Shown here: one piece after another, positions 43,377 through 55,299 of the stretch
How the letters are laid out: the number at the start of each line of letters is the position of its first letter
Numbering within the stretch: position 1 is the stretch's first letter
From: Pieris napi
Taxonomy: Eukaryota; Arthropoda; Insecta; Lepidoptera; Pieridae
Length of the DNA: 64,000 nt
Direction: 5' to 3'
NCBI RefSeq assembly: GCF_905475465.1
Contig: NC_062237.1
Coordinates: 11,208,501-11,272,500, forward strand
Notes under the pieces: model-generated
Told to the model about the DNA's origin: nothing
Database searches by the model: none
What the model saw: only the letters and a program-made list of their open reading frames with translations
Position numbers and translations under genes: made by a program

Positions 43377-43892
43377 CTAAAATATATCATTAAAAGGAGT
43401 CCCTTTAGGCAAGGTTCCGAAGATACTGGCAGCGTTCCCCCTTTGAATTGCTAGACTAGTTCTTTGTCCGAGGTAGCTGCCAGATCTTCGGTCTCCTGTG
43501 ATGTCGACTAACCTTTTTGAAATTTCTTTAAAAAGCCTTAAAGCGCTAGGACCCCACGGACCAAGGGTCTCGACACCGAATGGGACAAAATCATATTCTG
43601 AGCCCAGACCCCTGTATTTGCATGCTTTATTTTTTTCAGCCGCTTCACAAGCCGCACCAGCTCTGTAGTTGGTTCCATGTAGATGGGAAGGGGCCAGCGT
43701 ATCTGAACAGGTTGCATCCCATACCAGTACCCGACCCATCTTCCATGGAACCAAACTCATACCGTCCGGTCTCTTGCCATCGTCCCTTGCAATACCACTC
43801 GGCTCAAGTAGACTTGGCACGTTGACGGTGGCAAGGGAACGGCGTATGATATCGTTAAGTGCGGCATGTCTCGATTTACATACAAAAGACAA
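43377..43892 (-). mobile_element. Non-LTR retrotransposon C-terminal domain, 171-codon open fragment
   Basis: The longest TE frame in the window. It contains GKRPDGMSLVPWKMGRVLVW then DATCSDTLAPSH, YDFVPFGVETLGPWG, KRLVDITGDRRSGSYLGQ and AIQRGNAASIFGTLP. This C-terminal module follows reverse transcriptase in an invertebrate LINE lineage. The RPD(x)nW.D spacing resembles a PD-(D/E)XK-type endonuclease, but I state that only as a resemblance. Three other remnants of the module are in the window (6880, 16560, 53455). Confidence 0.75.
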
Positions 43893-44434
43893 ACTACTTA
43901 TTATAAATTATTGTTGATACTATTTAAAAATCTTCCTAGGTTTGCTTTTGGACACTAACGAATTGAAATCAGCTCCCTTAAAAGCCGGGAACGTAAACAT
44001 TGACAATGATGTCTATCGGCTGTAGTTGGCTTTTATTTCCGACTATAATACAAATATCGTTATAACTTCATTAGTTGTTTTCAGAATTATTCTAGTAGGT
44101 ACACATTGTCACACTACAGAAACGAGTATAATATTTAAATCACTTACGCATTTGATTATCAATATATTTTATTATAATCAACGTGTAGTTTTCCATCCAT
44201 TTATTTACTCTATTATTCCATTGCATTAATATTTAACTTAAAAAAACAGCCTATTTATTTTTAATCTTCATTCAAGATCTGTTTAGTATTGAAAACTGTA
44301 CATGAACACTTAAATCCAAATTCTAGAACATTTTCGGAAGATCGTGTAGAAGATAAAGAGCATAAATTTAATTGAAGTATCTTAAACGCCTACTTCATAG
44401 AACTATACAAAATATTTTTATCGACTCTATTAAT

Positions 44435-44530
44435 ATACACTAATATTATAAAGAGGAGAGAATTGATTATTTGTTTGCATTCAACAGACTCAATTCTGTC
44501 ATCCCTGATAACATAGGCTATATAATATTT
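44435..44530 (+). mobile_element. Dispersed repeat, short copy of the 41187 family
   Basis: ACACTAATATTATAAAGAGG and ATCCCTGATAACATAGGCTA. Confidence 0.45.
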
Positions 44531-44564
44531 ACGCAACTCCAAAAAATATGAGCTCCTTCAACTA

Positions 44565-44715
44565 ATCATACAAGGCAAAGTGGCAGGTAGAAGGAGACCT
44601 AGCCGCAGACGCACGTCCTGGTTGAAAAACTTGAGACAATGGTTTGGTCAAAGCACCAAGTCATTGTTTAGAAGCGCGGCATCCAAAATTAAATTAAACC
44701 TTCGCAAGGAGATGG
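44565..44715 (+). mobile_element. RTE-type LINE fragment, end of reverse transcriptase
   Basis: Reads LIIQGKVAGRRRPSRRR, SWLKNLRQWFGQSTKSLFR and ends KEMAL before a stop; the GK--G-RRP-RR--SWL motif is typical of this LINE group. Confidence 0.75.
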
Positions 44716-45074
44716 CACTATAAGAAGATAGAATATTTTTAAAAAGTTAGGGCTTTCTTACCTTACGATATACAGTAATAACCAAGCTGGTAATATTTAT
44801 TTTTAGTCAAATAATGTTTCTCATAAAATTAAATCATGGATTTCCTTTTACCATTAAGCCTACATAGTTTCTTAGTAACGATATTAAACCAATAGTAAGC
44901 TAAAATATTTAGGAGATAGATTTATAGTTAACAAGTATTTTCGCGAATCTTCACATAAAATAAAACGATTCACGCGAACAAAAATATCTCGCCGATTGAG
45001 CGAACAAATACTCCAAATAAAATAGGTTAAGGGCATCTATGTATAATAAAATCGTTAATAAACTATGTCTGTAT

Positions 45075-45325
45075 ATAACATATCTTCTTTTTTTCCCTCC
45101 CTCTAAATCTCGGATATTTAAAGTTTTAGATTTGTATAAATATGAACAAGTTTTGTTTAAGCAATCAGAACCGTTCGATTATTAAAACTTTGCCATTCTT
45201 ATGAAAAATGCAAGGAATAAAAGGAAATAAATTTTCGTTGGATTTTTATTAGATGTTTGCAGATTGTTTTTATTTGACAGCTGACAATGTCAGTCTGACA
45301 TTTCAAAATGGCGACGTTAATACCA
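45075..45325 (+). repeat. Long direct repeat, copy 1
   Basis: AACATATCTTCTTTTTTTCC to TTTCAAAATGGCGACG. Repeated at 45930-46200 with scattered substitutions and small indels; about 600 bases separate the copies. Confidence 0.75.
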
Positions 45326-45929
45326 ATATAGTTAAATAATTGTGTTACTCGTCTCGAAATGTTAGCTCCGGTTGGGACTGCAACATTCCTCTATACCCTA
45401 CTGTCTGAGAATTAATACGGGTCACGTGATGTATGACGGTACTTCGTCACTCTAGATAGCGATAACTCTCCACAGTTTTGGGATTTTTATCACGGAATCA
45501 AGTATGCGTGCGAAAAGGAACTAAAACGACATAAATGTTCTATGCATTTGCATTTTACATGTTGAATTACATTGTAAATGTTCAGTATTTTTGAAGTGAA
45601 ACTTCTTTAGGCGAATGAGGGTAAAATTTTTACGGAACGTCACGAAGATGTGCAGCGTTTTTGTCGAAGAAAATGGAGAGAGCGATTGAGACCGATTGAG
45701 AGAGAGGGAGAAAGTTGAAGTACCTTAAATAAAAATCTATTTTTAAAATCAACATTTCGTAAAGAGAATTCATGAGATATTAGTAAGTATTTTATATTTT
45801 ATGCAAAATAATTGATTGAAATCTCAAATGACGAAATGCCACGTGTTTTTATTATCGAAGAAATAAATTTATTATTTTTATGAATTTTCGACACTTTTAA
45901 AATTTTTAATGACAATTAAATTAAATTCC

Positions 45930-46200
45930 TAACATATCTTCATTTTTTCCCTCCCTCTAAGTCTCGGATAACTAAAGTTTGAGATTTGTATAAATATGAA
46001 CAAGTTTTGTTTGAGCAATCAGAACCGTTCGATTATTAAAACTTTGCGATGCGATTGCGATGCTATAAGAATGTTATTAAAAATGCAAGGAATAAAAATA
46101 AATAAATTTTCGTTGGATTTTTATTAGATGTTTGCAGATTGTTTTTATTTGAGAGCTAACTGACAATGTCAGTCTGACATTTCAAAATGGCGACGGTAAT
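45930..46200 (+). repeat. Long direct repeat, copy 2
   Basis: AACATATCTTCATTTTTTCC to TTTCAAAATGGCGACG, with an extra GCGATGCGATTGCGATGC-type stretch relative to copy 1. Confidence 0.75.
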
Positions 46201-46653
46201 TTCAGCCGCCGGCCAAGAAAAGTATACATCGCTATATCAGGCGCTGTACATCCAACGTGAACTTACATGATTTAATACAATTTGGTTTAAAGTTGATGTT
46301 TAAATATACGTATGTAAGTAATTAAATTAAAATCTTTTTGGTAAAGCACCAAAACTGGGTTAGATGTCAAGTATTGGTCGACTAAATAAAGAGTATCTTA
46401 TGTCGTAAACATTTTATGAGCTATAAATTGATTATTGAAAGTCAATAATCGTTAGTGGATTATTTGGGTTAGACCATTTATATGAAGTTGCGATTGAATG
46501 TTCGATATACATGTACATATATTTTAGCTATTGAATTTGTTTGTTTATGTGTGTGTTCGCACACAAATATACAGTATTTACAATATTCTTAACCTACATA
46601 GTAATAATAATTAAAACTATTGTTGCACAAATAGAATACTTTCGGATTCAGGA

Positions 46654-46900
46654 CAGCCCTGCGATTCTGTAACTCACTTTTCGAACTCATACAGCGGTTT
46701 TCGCATCGGCGGTCGCTCTCAAATCAGTCGTGAAGCAGTCATTTTCTGATTTGGCATTCTGATAAACAATGAACTACAAGCTCCCACCTTTTCCAAATGA
46801 CAAATCATAAAATGACTGCTTCACGACTGATTTGAGAGCCACCGCCGATGCGAAAACCGCTGTGTGAGTTCGAAAAATGAGTTACAGAATCGCAGGGCTG
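46654..46900. mobile_element. MITE family Q, best copy
   Basis: Long inverted ends starting CAGCCCTGCGATTCTGTAAC and mirrored to CGCAGGGCTG at the right, about 95 bp each, with a short centre. Two other copies are at 33691 and 59708. Confidence 0.75.
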
Positions 46901-46941
46901 GTTTGCGTTGTGTATGTGTGGTCGGTGTATGTTTCCTTTAA

Positions 46942-48240
46942 CCCTAGAAAGATAACGTTATTTTTTTGTACTGAAAAGATAAACATGCGCCTGAGAGGCG
47001 CACTGTTTTAATAGCAGATTTTTTTTATGAATGTCAATTATTTTTATTTCATTCACTACTGTAAATTGTTGAATTATTAATAAGTAAATAAAATACATAA
47101 GTATTATCATAAATTTTTATTCAAAATATGAAAATTTGTAGGTATTTATAAACCCTTAACAAAAATTAGAAGTCTTCTGTACTTAGGTAGAAATTTTTAA
47201 AAATATGTAACTTTTATAGTGTTTTTTCTTATTAATTAATTAATTATAATATAATCAGTCTCAATTTTAAAAAAATACTGGAAAAATCAACGTCTAAAGA
47301 CAATTGTTGCAAACATCTTTTTTATGTTCTCCGCACACTGTCTTTTTACATTTTGTGCAACTCATCTTGGACATTCTCTTCTTTTTTTTGTATATAAGCT
47401 ACAGTATCGTCGAATTTTAGCTGGAGGTTTCTCATCAGCTTCTTCAGACAACTCTCGGTTAGTTTGTGGGAGGATATTCTCAATACTTTCTCTTGCATAA
47501 TCTCGTCAGTTGTAAATATCTCAAAGCATGTAAGTGGTTCTAAAATATTTCGAGACATGCTACTAGGCCCTCTATTGGAATGAACTATATTGATCGCAGA
47601 CGTTCTTCTGTTATTTTGTCCTTTAGAAGTAGCCCAAACATGCCTATTCTTGCCCCTGATTACATCATTAGGCGGCGTTGGTCATGTCCAGTATTTTCAG
47701 TGACGTTCTGCGATGAAGGATCATTCGAATGTTCATAAATCATAGCTTCATCTACGTACTCATCATCAGTATCGCTTTGCACAATGTCTTCACTTACATG
47801 GTCCTCGATCTCACTGTCACTGCCGACATCTGCGCCTTCATCTTCTTCATTCAATAAAGAAACAATTTCTCTTTCATCCAACACTCTTCTGCTCGCCATG
47901 ATGCTAAAACGCTCCTAAAAACAATTAATTACAATAAGTATTCACCAATAAAAAAAACCTACCTTTAAACTTACCGTACATTGGTAAAAAATTATAAAAA
48001 CAAAATCACTATGAAAGTGGCGAAAGTTACACAAAAGATAAACATGCGCCTCCCGAGCGCAACGCATCGCTCTAACAGCAAAACTGTGGTACTTACCGAA
48101 CAGAAGCAGTAGTCTCTCGGAAGTGATGACCAAGGACTGAATTGGCCCGGAAACACAAACTTGTATGCGCGTCGGTTACAAAATGGCAGCCAAATATATA
48201 TTTCGCGGGCGCCTCTGAGGCGCACGTTATCTTTCTAGGG
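46942..48240 (-). mobile_element. Internally deleted piggyBac-family element with intact ends
   Basis: TTAA at 46938-46941 and 48241-48244 flank perfect termini CCCTAGAAAGATAACGT / ACGTTATCTTTCTAGGG. The minus strand encodes the piggyBac N-terminus from 47899 (MASRRVLDEREIVSLLNEED, acidic stretch), after a frame break NRRTSAINIVHSNRGPSS and SRNILEPLTCFEIFTTDEI. It then jumps to the C-terminal Cys-rich domain (SCTKCKKTVCGEHKKDVCNN). The catalytic D-rich core is absent, so the element is non-autonomous. Subterminal GCGCCTCAGAGGCGC palindromes sit at both ends. Length 1299 bp against about 2.4 kb for full elements. Confidence 0.88.
47288..47899 (-). pseudogene. Defective piggyBac transposase gene
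   Basis: Start at 47899 and stop at about 47286 are retained, but the reading frame shifts near 47662 and again near 47360. The DDD catalytic core between the TDEI motif and the Cys-rich tail is deleted. It cannot make an active transposase; it might make a short N-terminal fragment. Confidence 0.8.
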
Positions 48241-48506
48241 TTAATATAGGCTTATTACCATTTAATATAGTTGTCTAACCGTTAGAAGATATGTTACATT
48301 GTACCAATTTGCAGTTGTATAGCGAAAAGGTTTTAAAAGAATGGCGCATTGGGCACGTTCAATTTGCATAACTTTCATCACATTCATCAAATATTCAAGA
48401 TAGTAAGATAATATCGACTGGCATAATGCAGATTACACTATCTTGATTGTATGTGTATCAGATGTTTTCGAACTTGAGAATAGAGGTACTTTATTTGAGC
48501 ATGACG

Positions 48507-48790
48507 TACAGACCCGAGCTGCTCTATACATTGAGAGCAAACAATGTCTATGGCTAGAGGACGTTGAGGTATTTACCACCGCGGCTAATAACCGGACTAC
48601 CCAGTCATTTTTTAGATAGCCTAACGTTAATCAACATAAAAAGTATATTTAAAACTAATTTTATATGCATTTGTCGCGTTCCTAAACAAGACTGCTATCT
48701 ATGGTCACATTTATAAAAACCACAGCGGTTTTCTAATGTAACATAATATAATGTAAAATCATTATATTACATTATACTGAAAAATAAATA
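48507..48790. repeat. Dispersed repeat (family P), empty-site copy
   Basis: Parallels 28310-28800 but reads GCGGCTAATAACCGGACTAC where the other copy carries the 163-bp MITE between two TAA triplets. Confidence 0.7.
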
Positions 48791-49139
48791 AATAATAATT
48801 ATATATTAAAATTTTAAATTAGTTAAGGTCAATTTCAACGATAACAAATTTATTTTAAACGTATTTTTCAAGGTCCTGATGAAATCAACCCACTGCTTCC
48901 GCATCCTGCTTTGATGATGATAATAATGTACCTATTATTGTATTAATTATACGGCAGTATGTTGCGACATCAATTTTTATGCAATAATATCCAAATTAAA
49001 ATCTCAAGATAAGCAATCCACAAAAAAGGAGGACACCGTGAGCCATTTCTGCCAAAACCCTCCATCTTTTAGTCGATACCAACTCCGGGGAAACAAATAC
49101 AGATAATACAACTTTTTTCTACAGCTGTGATACTTTTTG

Positions 49140-49270
49140 ACATTCAACACCTTTTGTTTTCAGTCACCGTGACCACGCACGCTGTAAAGCACGCGAAACG
49201 TCGGTTAAATTTAAAATTATGAAAAATAATTGTAAATACATAACTTCAATCCGGTAAAAAATTGTTTTAT
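49140..49270. repeat. Dispersed repeat related to 23690-23870
   Basis: TTTTGTTTTCAGTCACCGTG, ACCACGCACGCTGTAAAGC, GCGAAACGTCGGTTAAATTT and AATCCGGTAAAAAATTG. Confidence 0.5.
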
Positions 49271-49361
49271 TACCGTATTCAGTTAGGCGTATAGTATATA
49301 AAAGTCTCAACTTTCTCAACTCTCAATAGATAAAGTTAATTTTCATACATAAAGTAAAGCA

Positions 49362-49650
49362 GTTGGCTTTGTCGCCTCAGCGTGCGATTCTCATCCCTTA
49401 GGTCGTAGGTTCGATCCCCGGCTATGCACCAATGGACTTTCTTTCTATGTGCATATTTAACATTCACTCAAACAGTGACGGAAAACATCGTGAGAAATCC
49501 AGCTTGTGTCAGGCACAAGGGGCTGATAACCTACTTGCCTATTAGATTGACAAATGATCAATGATCAAGACTACAGAAATCTGAGACCTGGACCTAAAAT
49601 GGTACAACCTTTACCATATTACTGCCACTGCCATATAGCGTCGCTGATTT
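49362..49650 (+). mobile_element. tRNA-derived SINE (family S)
   Basis: GTTGGCTTTGTCGCCTCAGC, GTAGGTTCGATCCCCGGC, ACCTACTTGCCTATTAGATT and a GCGTCGCTGATTTATTTT end. Confidence 0.8.
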
Positions 49651-50202
49651 ATTTTACAACTTTAAAATAAAAAAATAATTAGAGTGGTAACAATCTTTAT
49701 AAATTTTTTCTGTTAACTGGGAAAGACTTTCCGCAAGATTTCCGGTGAATACTTAGCATTACATATTAGTAAACATATATTTTAAAATTAACATTGCATT
49801 AATATTGAGAAACTTATAACCTAGAAAGAAATGAGACACCGAGGCACACAGTTTCACAAGATTAATTATGTAAACGTTGCCCCTAACCGGATTCCTTATC
49901 CAAAACTTAATAGTTCTTTATTGGTAATTGGAGCAAAAGCAAAGAGCTTATACGGACACGGGGTGTTTTGAAATTACACCCCACTCACTTTATAAATGAG
50001 CTTTTTAAAATTTATATATATATTTAAATATTTTCGAATTTAATAAAGTACGTTACTTAGGAGTAAGGTAATTTATGGTGATTCTAATTTTTGAAAGCAG
50101 TGCCGGACTTTTGGTGTTTAGTGATTACAAAAACAAAACGCAAATATTTCCTCTTTATGCTATAGAATTGATTATAATTATATATAAAAAAAAACATGGC
50201 GA

Positions 50203-50392
50203 TTAAAAAGAGTGGCGGAGAGTTTATTGCCAGTTCTTCTCTTGCGTTCTACGCCCTTGATTTGAGAACTGGCAGTAAATGTAAAATTAGAAGCATTAAT
50301 ATTTATTTCTTTAATGACGAATCACAAGTGTACATTGTGTTACCTACGTGAATAAATGATTTTTGAATTTGAATTTGAATTTATAGAAACAA
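50203..50392 (+). mobile_element. LINE 3' UTR copy (family T), with GAATTT tail repeats
   Basis: From AAACATGGCGATTAAAAAGA through GAACTGGCAGTAAATGTAAA to a tail of three TTTGAA units. Nearly identical to 57152-57335, so both are recent insertions. Confidence 0.8.
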
Positions 50393-50498
50393 TTGAATAT
50401 AGGTATGGTAGTTAAGGCTGTGATTTACACTAACGCTTTTTTCACCCAATCAACACTTTTCCTACAGTGAAGAAGCCGCTATATCTCCAATCCAAAAA

Positions 50499-51005
50499 GT
50501 GCTTATTATCATGTTTTTGATTTCAGTGGGAAGTCATTATTCATTTATTCACAGTCATGAATGTCAATATAGGCACTACAACAATTTGGCACCTTCGTCT
50601 TTGATTTCATCAGATTCCATAAGCCACACTTTTCACACACACATTTTTGGGTCATATTTTAACACAAAAGGTGTGTATAAATTACGATTTACATTATCTA
50701 CAGAAGCCAAAAATGAATATGACACAATCAATGATAGCGTATCAGGTTTAGCTTTTAATAATTTTATCAATACAAAGATATATATAGAAAAAATCTCTTA
50801 GCAAATCGTTTTTTAGACACAAAATTAAAGGTTTATCAATATTGATAAAATAACGCATACTCATTGAGTCCCATGGTACTTCATACCTTCTCAAATGATA
50901 TTCTTGACTTAAAAGCTTCACAGCTGTCAAATTTAAAAACGGTGATTTAGAATCTGTGAGGCTGGTTTCAAATTTTGTTAAATGAAAAAGATTTGTTACA
51001 TTCAA
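50499..51005. other. Overlapping open stretches, unidentified
   Basis: Moderately long open frames lie on both strands (plus 50499-50801, minus 50748-51005). Neither shows a domain I recognise nor good splice sites. Possibly an old transposon remnant. Confidence 0.25.
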
Positions 51006-52070
51006 TAAATTTGGTTTGAAAAAAAAAATAAGTATGCAGGCAATATTGGTTTTGTTTTTTTCTATTTGGTTTTAGTTATTGTTTTTTTTTTGGTTGCTTG
51101 TTTAATTTTTCCCCTAGCTTGCTTATGTTCTAATATAATTGATGTGTGTGTAAAATTTGTGATGTCATATTTTCTTGTATAATTTTATGCATGTTGTTTA
51201 AGAAATTATAAATAAATACATCATTTACATTTGTAAATGTTATTTACCTTATTTTACATAAGGTAAAATTGTTTAGCAGCGTTATATTTAAACAAGGTCA
51301 TCCTTTTTATCTTCGTCCACGAAAAGAGATTTCAGATTGCAGATGCAATAACTAAACGTAAACCTGTACGTTCTTAGAATGTAAAAATAAATAAATATAA
51401 TATAACATTTCCATTTCCAGAATGAAGAATAAAAATGTTCGTTGTTTAGTTTGATACAGCCCAAATCCTTAATAGTATTGTTTTTTTACCCAAAGTAGAT
51501 AAATAAATATAAATGACCTCCTCCGCGATTGTAAGAAAGTTAGTACATTCGAAACGATACGTCGTTATACTAGCAATAAGCGACCACGAAAAGACATTCT
51601 TTTGTTATTAATTTATATTGAAATAAGTGTGTGATGTGTGTACCGAATCAATAGTAAACTTTAGTATTAAAAAGGTATTTAAATCAAGTCTCCCACTCCA
51701 AACATTACAAAACTATATTTACGCGTAAGGCTGATATTTAGACGCTCATTTGTTTTAGAATAATGATGATGAAAGGGGTCAAATTCCATAGTAGTTTCGT
51801 TAGCGTGATTTAGGTACCTCTACTCTACAGTTGTCAGTAGTTATTTATTTATTTATTAAGGAAACTAAACAGATACATCTCTATACAGTAAAAATAAAAT
51901 AAAAGTAAAACATAAAATAAACACATTGGACATATCCACAAAAAGTCTCACTGATAAAAAATAAAATACTAAGTAAAACAAGACAAAACATGACAGCACA
52001 AAATTTATAAATTAGGAGCAAACAAACTTGCTGCTATAAAAAAAAGTGTGTGCGTGTAACCTTAACGCGC
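51006..52070. other. Between first exons A and B, unassigned
   Basis: AT-rich; an A-rich stretch at 51840-52020 looks like a degraded repeat. No exon seen. Confidence 0.3.
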
Positions 52071-52073
52071 GAT

Positions 52074-52804
52074 TGAAGTAAAACTTCATTGGCGTTGACG
52101 GCATATATCACTGAAATGATTAAATATTAACTTAAATAATAAATATCATATTATAATTTAATTATTGACAATATAACCTTGTTATAAAATATTATCGAAT
52201 GGAGCAATCGTCAGAAAATTTATTATTAATTTACTTATTTTAAAAGTAATAAATCAATAAGTAAGTATATTTAGAGATTCTCAAAAAACTTTGCAATTTA
52301 AAACATTTTTTTTAACCTGTTGAATTTTTTTTATTCACTTTTCTATTCTCTTATACAACTATGTTATTTTTATATAAAATAGACCCGATTTTTAAGATAA
52401 TAATTTGGTATTAATTTACTTCTTCCACAATGGTAAAATACGGAATTAAGCGAAAAAACTGGCCTACTTACTATGCCTATGTATAACAAAAGAAAAGCAA
52501 GCTAGGATGGGAACCTTCCCTCTTTAGTGGAATTTAAATTTGGTTACATGTTACTAGTATGGATTTTCATTTTAAATATAAATATACCAATAATAACATA
52601 ATTACAAGAATCAGTATCAAATAAAACGAATGAATGTTATCCTAAACCAAGAAACTGACTTAAATCAGTTCAAATAATGCACTACTAGATGGCACTGACG
52701 GACGCTATCGTATTATATAAATAGCGGAAACTACGTTAAGCGTTACTTCCGTCAGAAAAAAAATCTGAGCTACTCCCTAGTCGCGCCTAAAGAAGTTTTA
52801 CTTC
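52074..52804. mobile_element. MITE with GAAGTAAAACTTC ends (family G)
   Basis: Left GAAGTAAAACTTCATTGGCG, right CGCGCCTAAAGAAGTTTTAC then TTC, inverted. Both this and the 35214 copy are preceded by a GTGTGCGTGTA word, so the true element may start slightly further left. Confidence 0.6.
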
Positions 52805-53454
52805 AAAAAACAAGGAAGATACAAGGCTAAAGACATTAATAGTTTTAACTTATTCTTAAATGAAGCATTAAAAAGAAAAAGGGTCAAGGTTAGTGGCAGA
52901 ATCCAAGGTAGAACATATCCTGTGAAGAGGCTCACGGAACACAATGTTGGTTCTGGGAGTCGGAAGGTTGGACCGTAATATAAATTCAAAATAAATATTA
53001 TTATATATATATATTATTATATTATACTCTTTAACTAAATCAGTAAAACGTCCCTTTTTGTCAAATTGTTCATAGTGTGATGAACGGTTATTAAAGTTTG
53101 GTCGCACGTTTTCTCAAGATTATTTTCCTACGCTATACGAGCAAATGTAAAGAATGTCCGGTTTTCTAATGTCTTTCCTGGTGTATCGCGCCAAATACTT
53201 AATTTAGCCAGAGGTCAAAATATTTTCATCATATTTATAATTCATGTATCATAGACACATTTTAGCGGACACGCACATGTTATTAATAATATTACATGTC
53301 CTTATAATAAGAATGTGTCGGGTTTATATTTAGTTTAATTAATCCAACCTCAAAACATATTTATTTCCAACAGATAAACAGTATTTACAATATTCTTAAC
53401 CTCCATAATAATAATTTAATTAAAAATGGATAAATAGAAAATTAAAACATATTT

Positions 53455-53830
53455 AAAAACGTTGGTCCCTGTGGCAGTGTACCTTTTATGCTGCCAGGAT
53501 TTTCTCGCTCTATTGCGATTCTTATTCGTTGAGCGAGGAAAGCACCAGCTCTGGGGTCACCGGTACTATCTACCAGGCGTCAAATTGAATCTTTAATTTA
53601 ATCGCCTGTAAACCCCAAGGCCCAAGAGTCTCTACTTCTACAAAATCTAAGTTGGAGGAAGGATTCCTTTGGTAGCACATATGGGCACTCCTAAGCGAAG
53701 GCTGATGGCAATGCGATGTGATTCAGGGTCCAAAAGGATGCCAGTATTTGGCGAACGATCGAATTCCCTAGATCCAACTCCCACCTAACTTGCGCGGTCT
53801 ATAATTGAGGTGTGACGTAATAAGCTTGGC
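53455..53830 (-). mobile_element. Non-LTR retrotransposon C-terminal fragment
   Basis: The minus strand reads GRLVDSTGDPRAGAFLAQRI, RIAIERENPGSIKGTLPQG at the low-coordinate end, matching the module at 43377-43892. The rest is shifted but keeps recognisable pieces. Confidence 0.7.
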
Positions 53831-54354
53831 AGTTTGGATAGAAAGATGAAAGTACCATCCCGGCTCGTTTGAAAGTTGACGCTAGAAGGCAAATTCAGTC
53901 GGCGTCGCATGCTAACCACGCATTTCTCGCAACTGTTTGTTCCATCATCTCATGTCTCTTTTTACTTTATATTATTTATTATTATATCGTTCGCTTTAAA
54001 CAGTGAATTCGAATGATAAATTATGGTATAGATAAAGAACATAGAACACTGCTTATAGCTTCTATGAGACGCGTGCAGCGATATTTATGCTGGACACACG
54101 TTACCGAGTGATTTTTAAAAAATTATATTATAACTATTCGATTTTAAGATTTTATACGAAACTCAACAAAAAACATATGAGTAGGTTATCTGAAAGTCAG
54201 TGTTGCTTAGGACAGCAACTCTGTTAGGCCCGTAGCACGTAAGTAAGAAGAATGATGTCTATCAAAGAAATGTTTTCCGCCTGTCAGGCAACCACAACTA
54301 TTTAATATTTATTCAACTGTCCGTGGTGTATAAAAACATCGCGGATTCATGAGC

Positions 54355-54525
54355 ACCTCAAAATCAGGACTATCAAAGAGGAGATCAAGACCTGGAGTAT
54401 GAAATACCGAAAAAGGCTAGAAATGCATCCTAATAAGCTTGCCACGCAACTAACCATACCGGACCTAATAAATAGGCTTAAAAGGCGACAAATTCTAAGT
54501 CATGATAGACACGGTTGAAAGAGAG
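54355..54525 (+). mobile_element. Jockey-type LINE fragment, reverse-transcriptase C-terminus
   Basis: Reads HEHLKIRTIKEEIKTWSMKY, RKRLEMHPNKLATQL and INRLKRRQIL, the Y--RL--HPN-LA--L…RLKRR ending usual in jockey-like elements. Confidence 0.7.
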
Positions 54526-54771
54526 GAGCAGTCTCGATGGAGATTTTGCTCTGAACGCCTAACAGCTCTCAACACATCTGTTCATAGTATAGCTGACTGA
54601 TTGCAAGATAAAGACTTATATAAAAAAAACTAGCATAAAGATGTCACGCGAATTAATGAAAGTTATTAAATCAAGATTTAAAACAAACCGAAACGTCCTT
54701 TATCTAAATTCTTACGCGGTTTTAGCAGATATTTTATTTAAATTCTTCAGATTTTTAATCAAATAACTTAC

Positions 54772-55200
54772 CAGCTGAACAAACCAAGGACCATCGTCTT
54801 CTTTATAAACATTCCAACCACAGGGAACTCCCGTCAAAACAGCGAACTGCTCGCTCTTCTCCAAAGCCACAGATGCAACATGATTATCATAATAATGCAG
54901 CCGCAATTCCTTCTGAAGAACATCGTACATTTCAACACAACTTCTGTTCACCATCACCTGACCCAATGGACAACATTTTCGAAAACAATTTCTCAATTCG
55001 CAAGGGCATCCGAAAGTCTCCAAGTCGCCGCTGACATTTAACGAGAAAATCTCATTTGGCGGGAAGCGAATTCCATTTTTAACAATCGAACCGTCGCTAA
55101 AAACATCTAAACCTGTCAAGTTCATTCTATAATCGGCACTACACAGCTGTCCACTCACGTTTATGACACAAAACAAATTTATTAATAAAAAAATAAACAT
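54772..55200 (-). CDS. Mth-like receptor first exon B: signal peptide and N-terminal ectodomain
   Basis: Start chosen at 55200 because MFIFLLINLFCVINVSG is a clear signal peptide; the frame is open further upstream but that extension is not hydrophobic. Then come CSADYRMNLTGLDVFSDGSI and the canonical Methuselah cysteine block GCPCELRNCFRKCCPLGQVM with NRSCVEM, and GVPCGWNVYKEDDGPWFVQL. It ends at a phase-0 donor CTG|GTAAGT. Joined to exon 2 at 24440 it reads WFVQL|DGKLYVE, the expected strand. 143 codons; the combined protein would be 521 aa. No dedicated downstream exons were found between here and 37414. Confidence 0.82.
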
Positions 55201-55299
55201 TTTTATATTTTTGCCAATAAATATGACGCGTTGTCGTGCTATCGCTATGAATACAAGTGTACTGGCTTCGATGCGATGTGTTACTGTCATTACCCCAGG

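Noticed and set aside
45075..46200. LTR retrotransposon
   Set aside because: Direct repeats lack TG…CA ends, and there is no primer-binding site, polypurine tract or protein-coding core.
50499..51005. Small genes on both strands
   Set aside because: Overlapping frames on opposite strands, no recognisable domain, no splice context.
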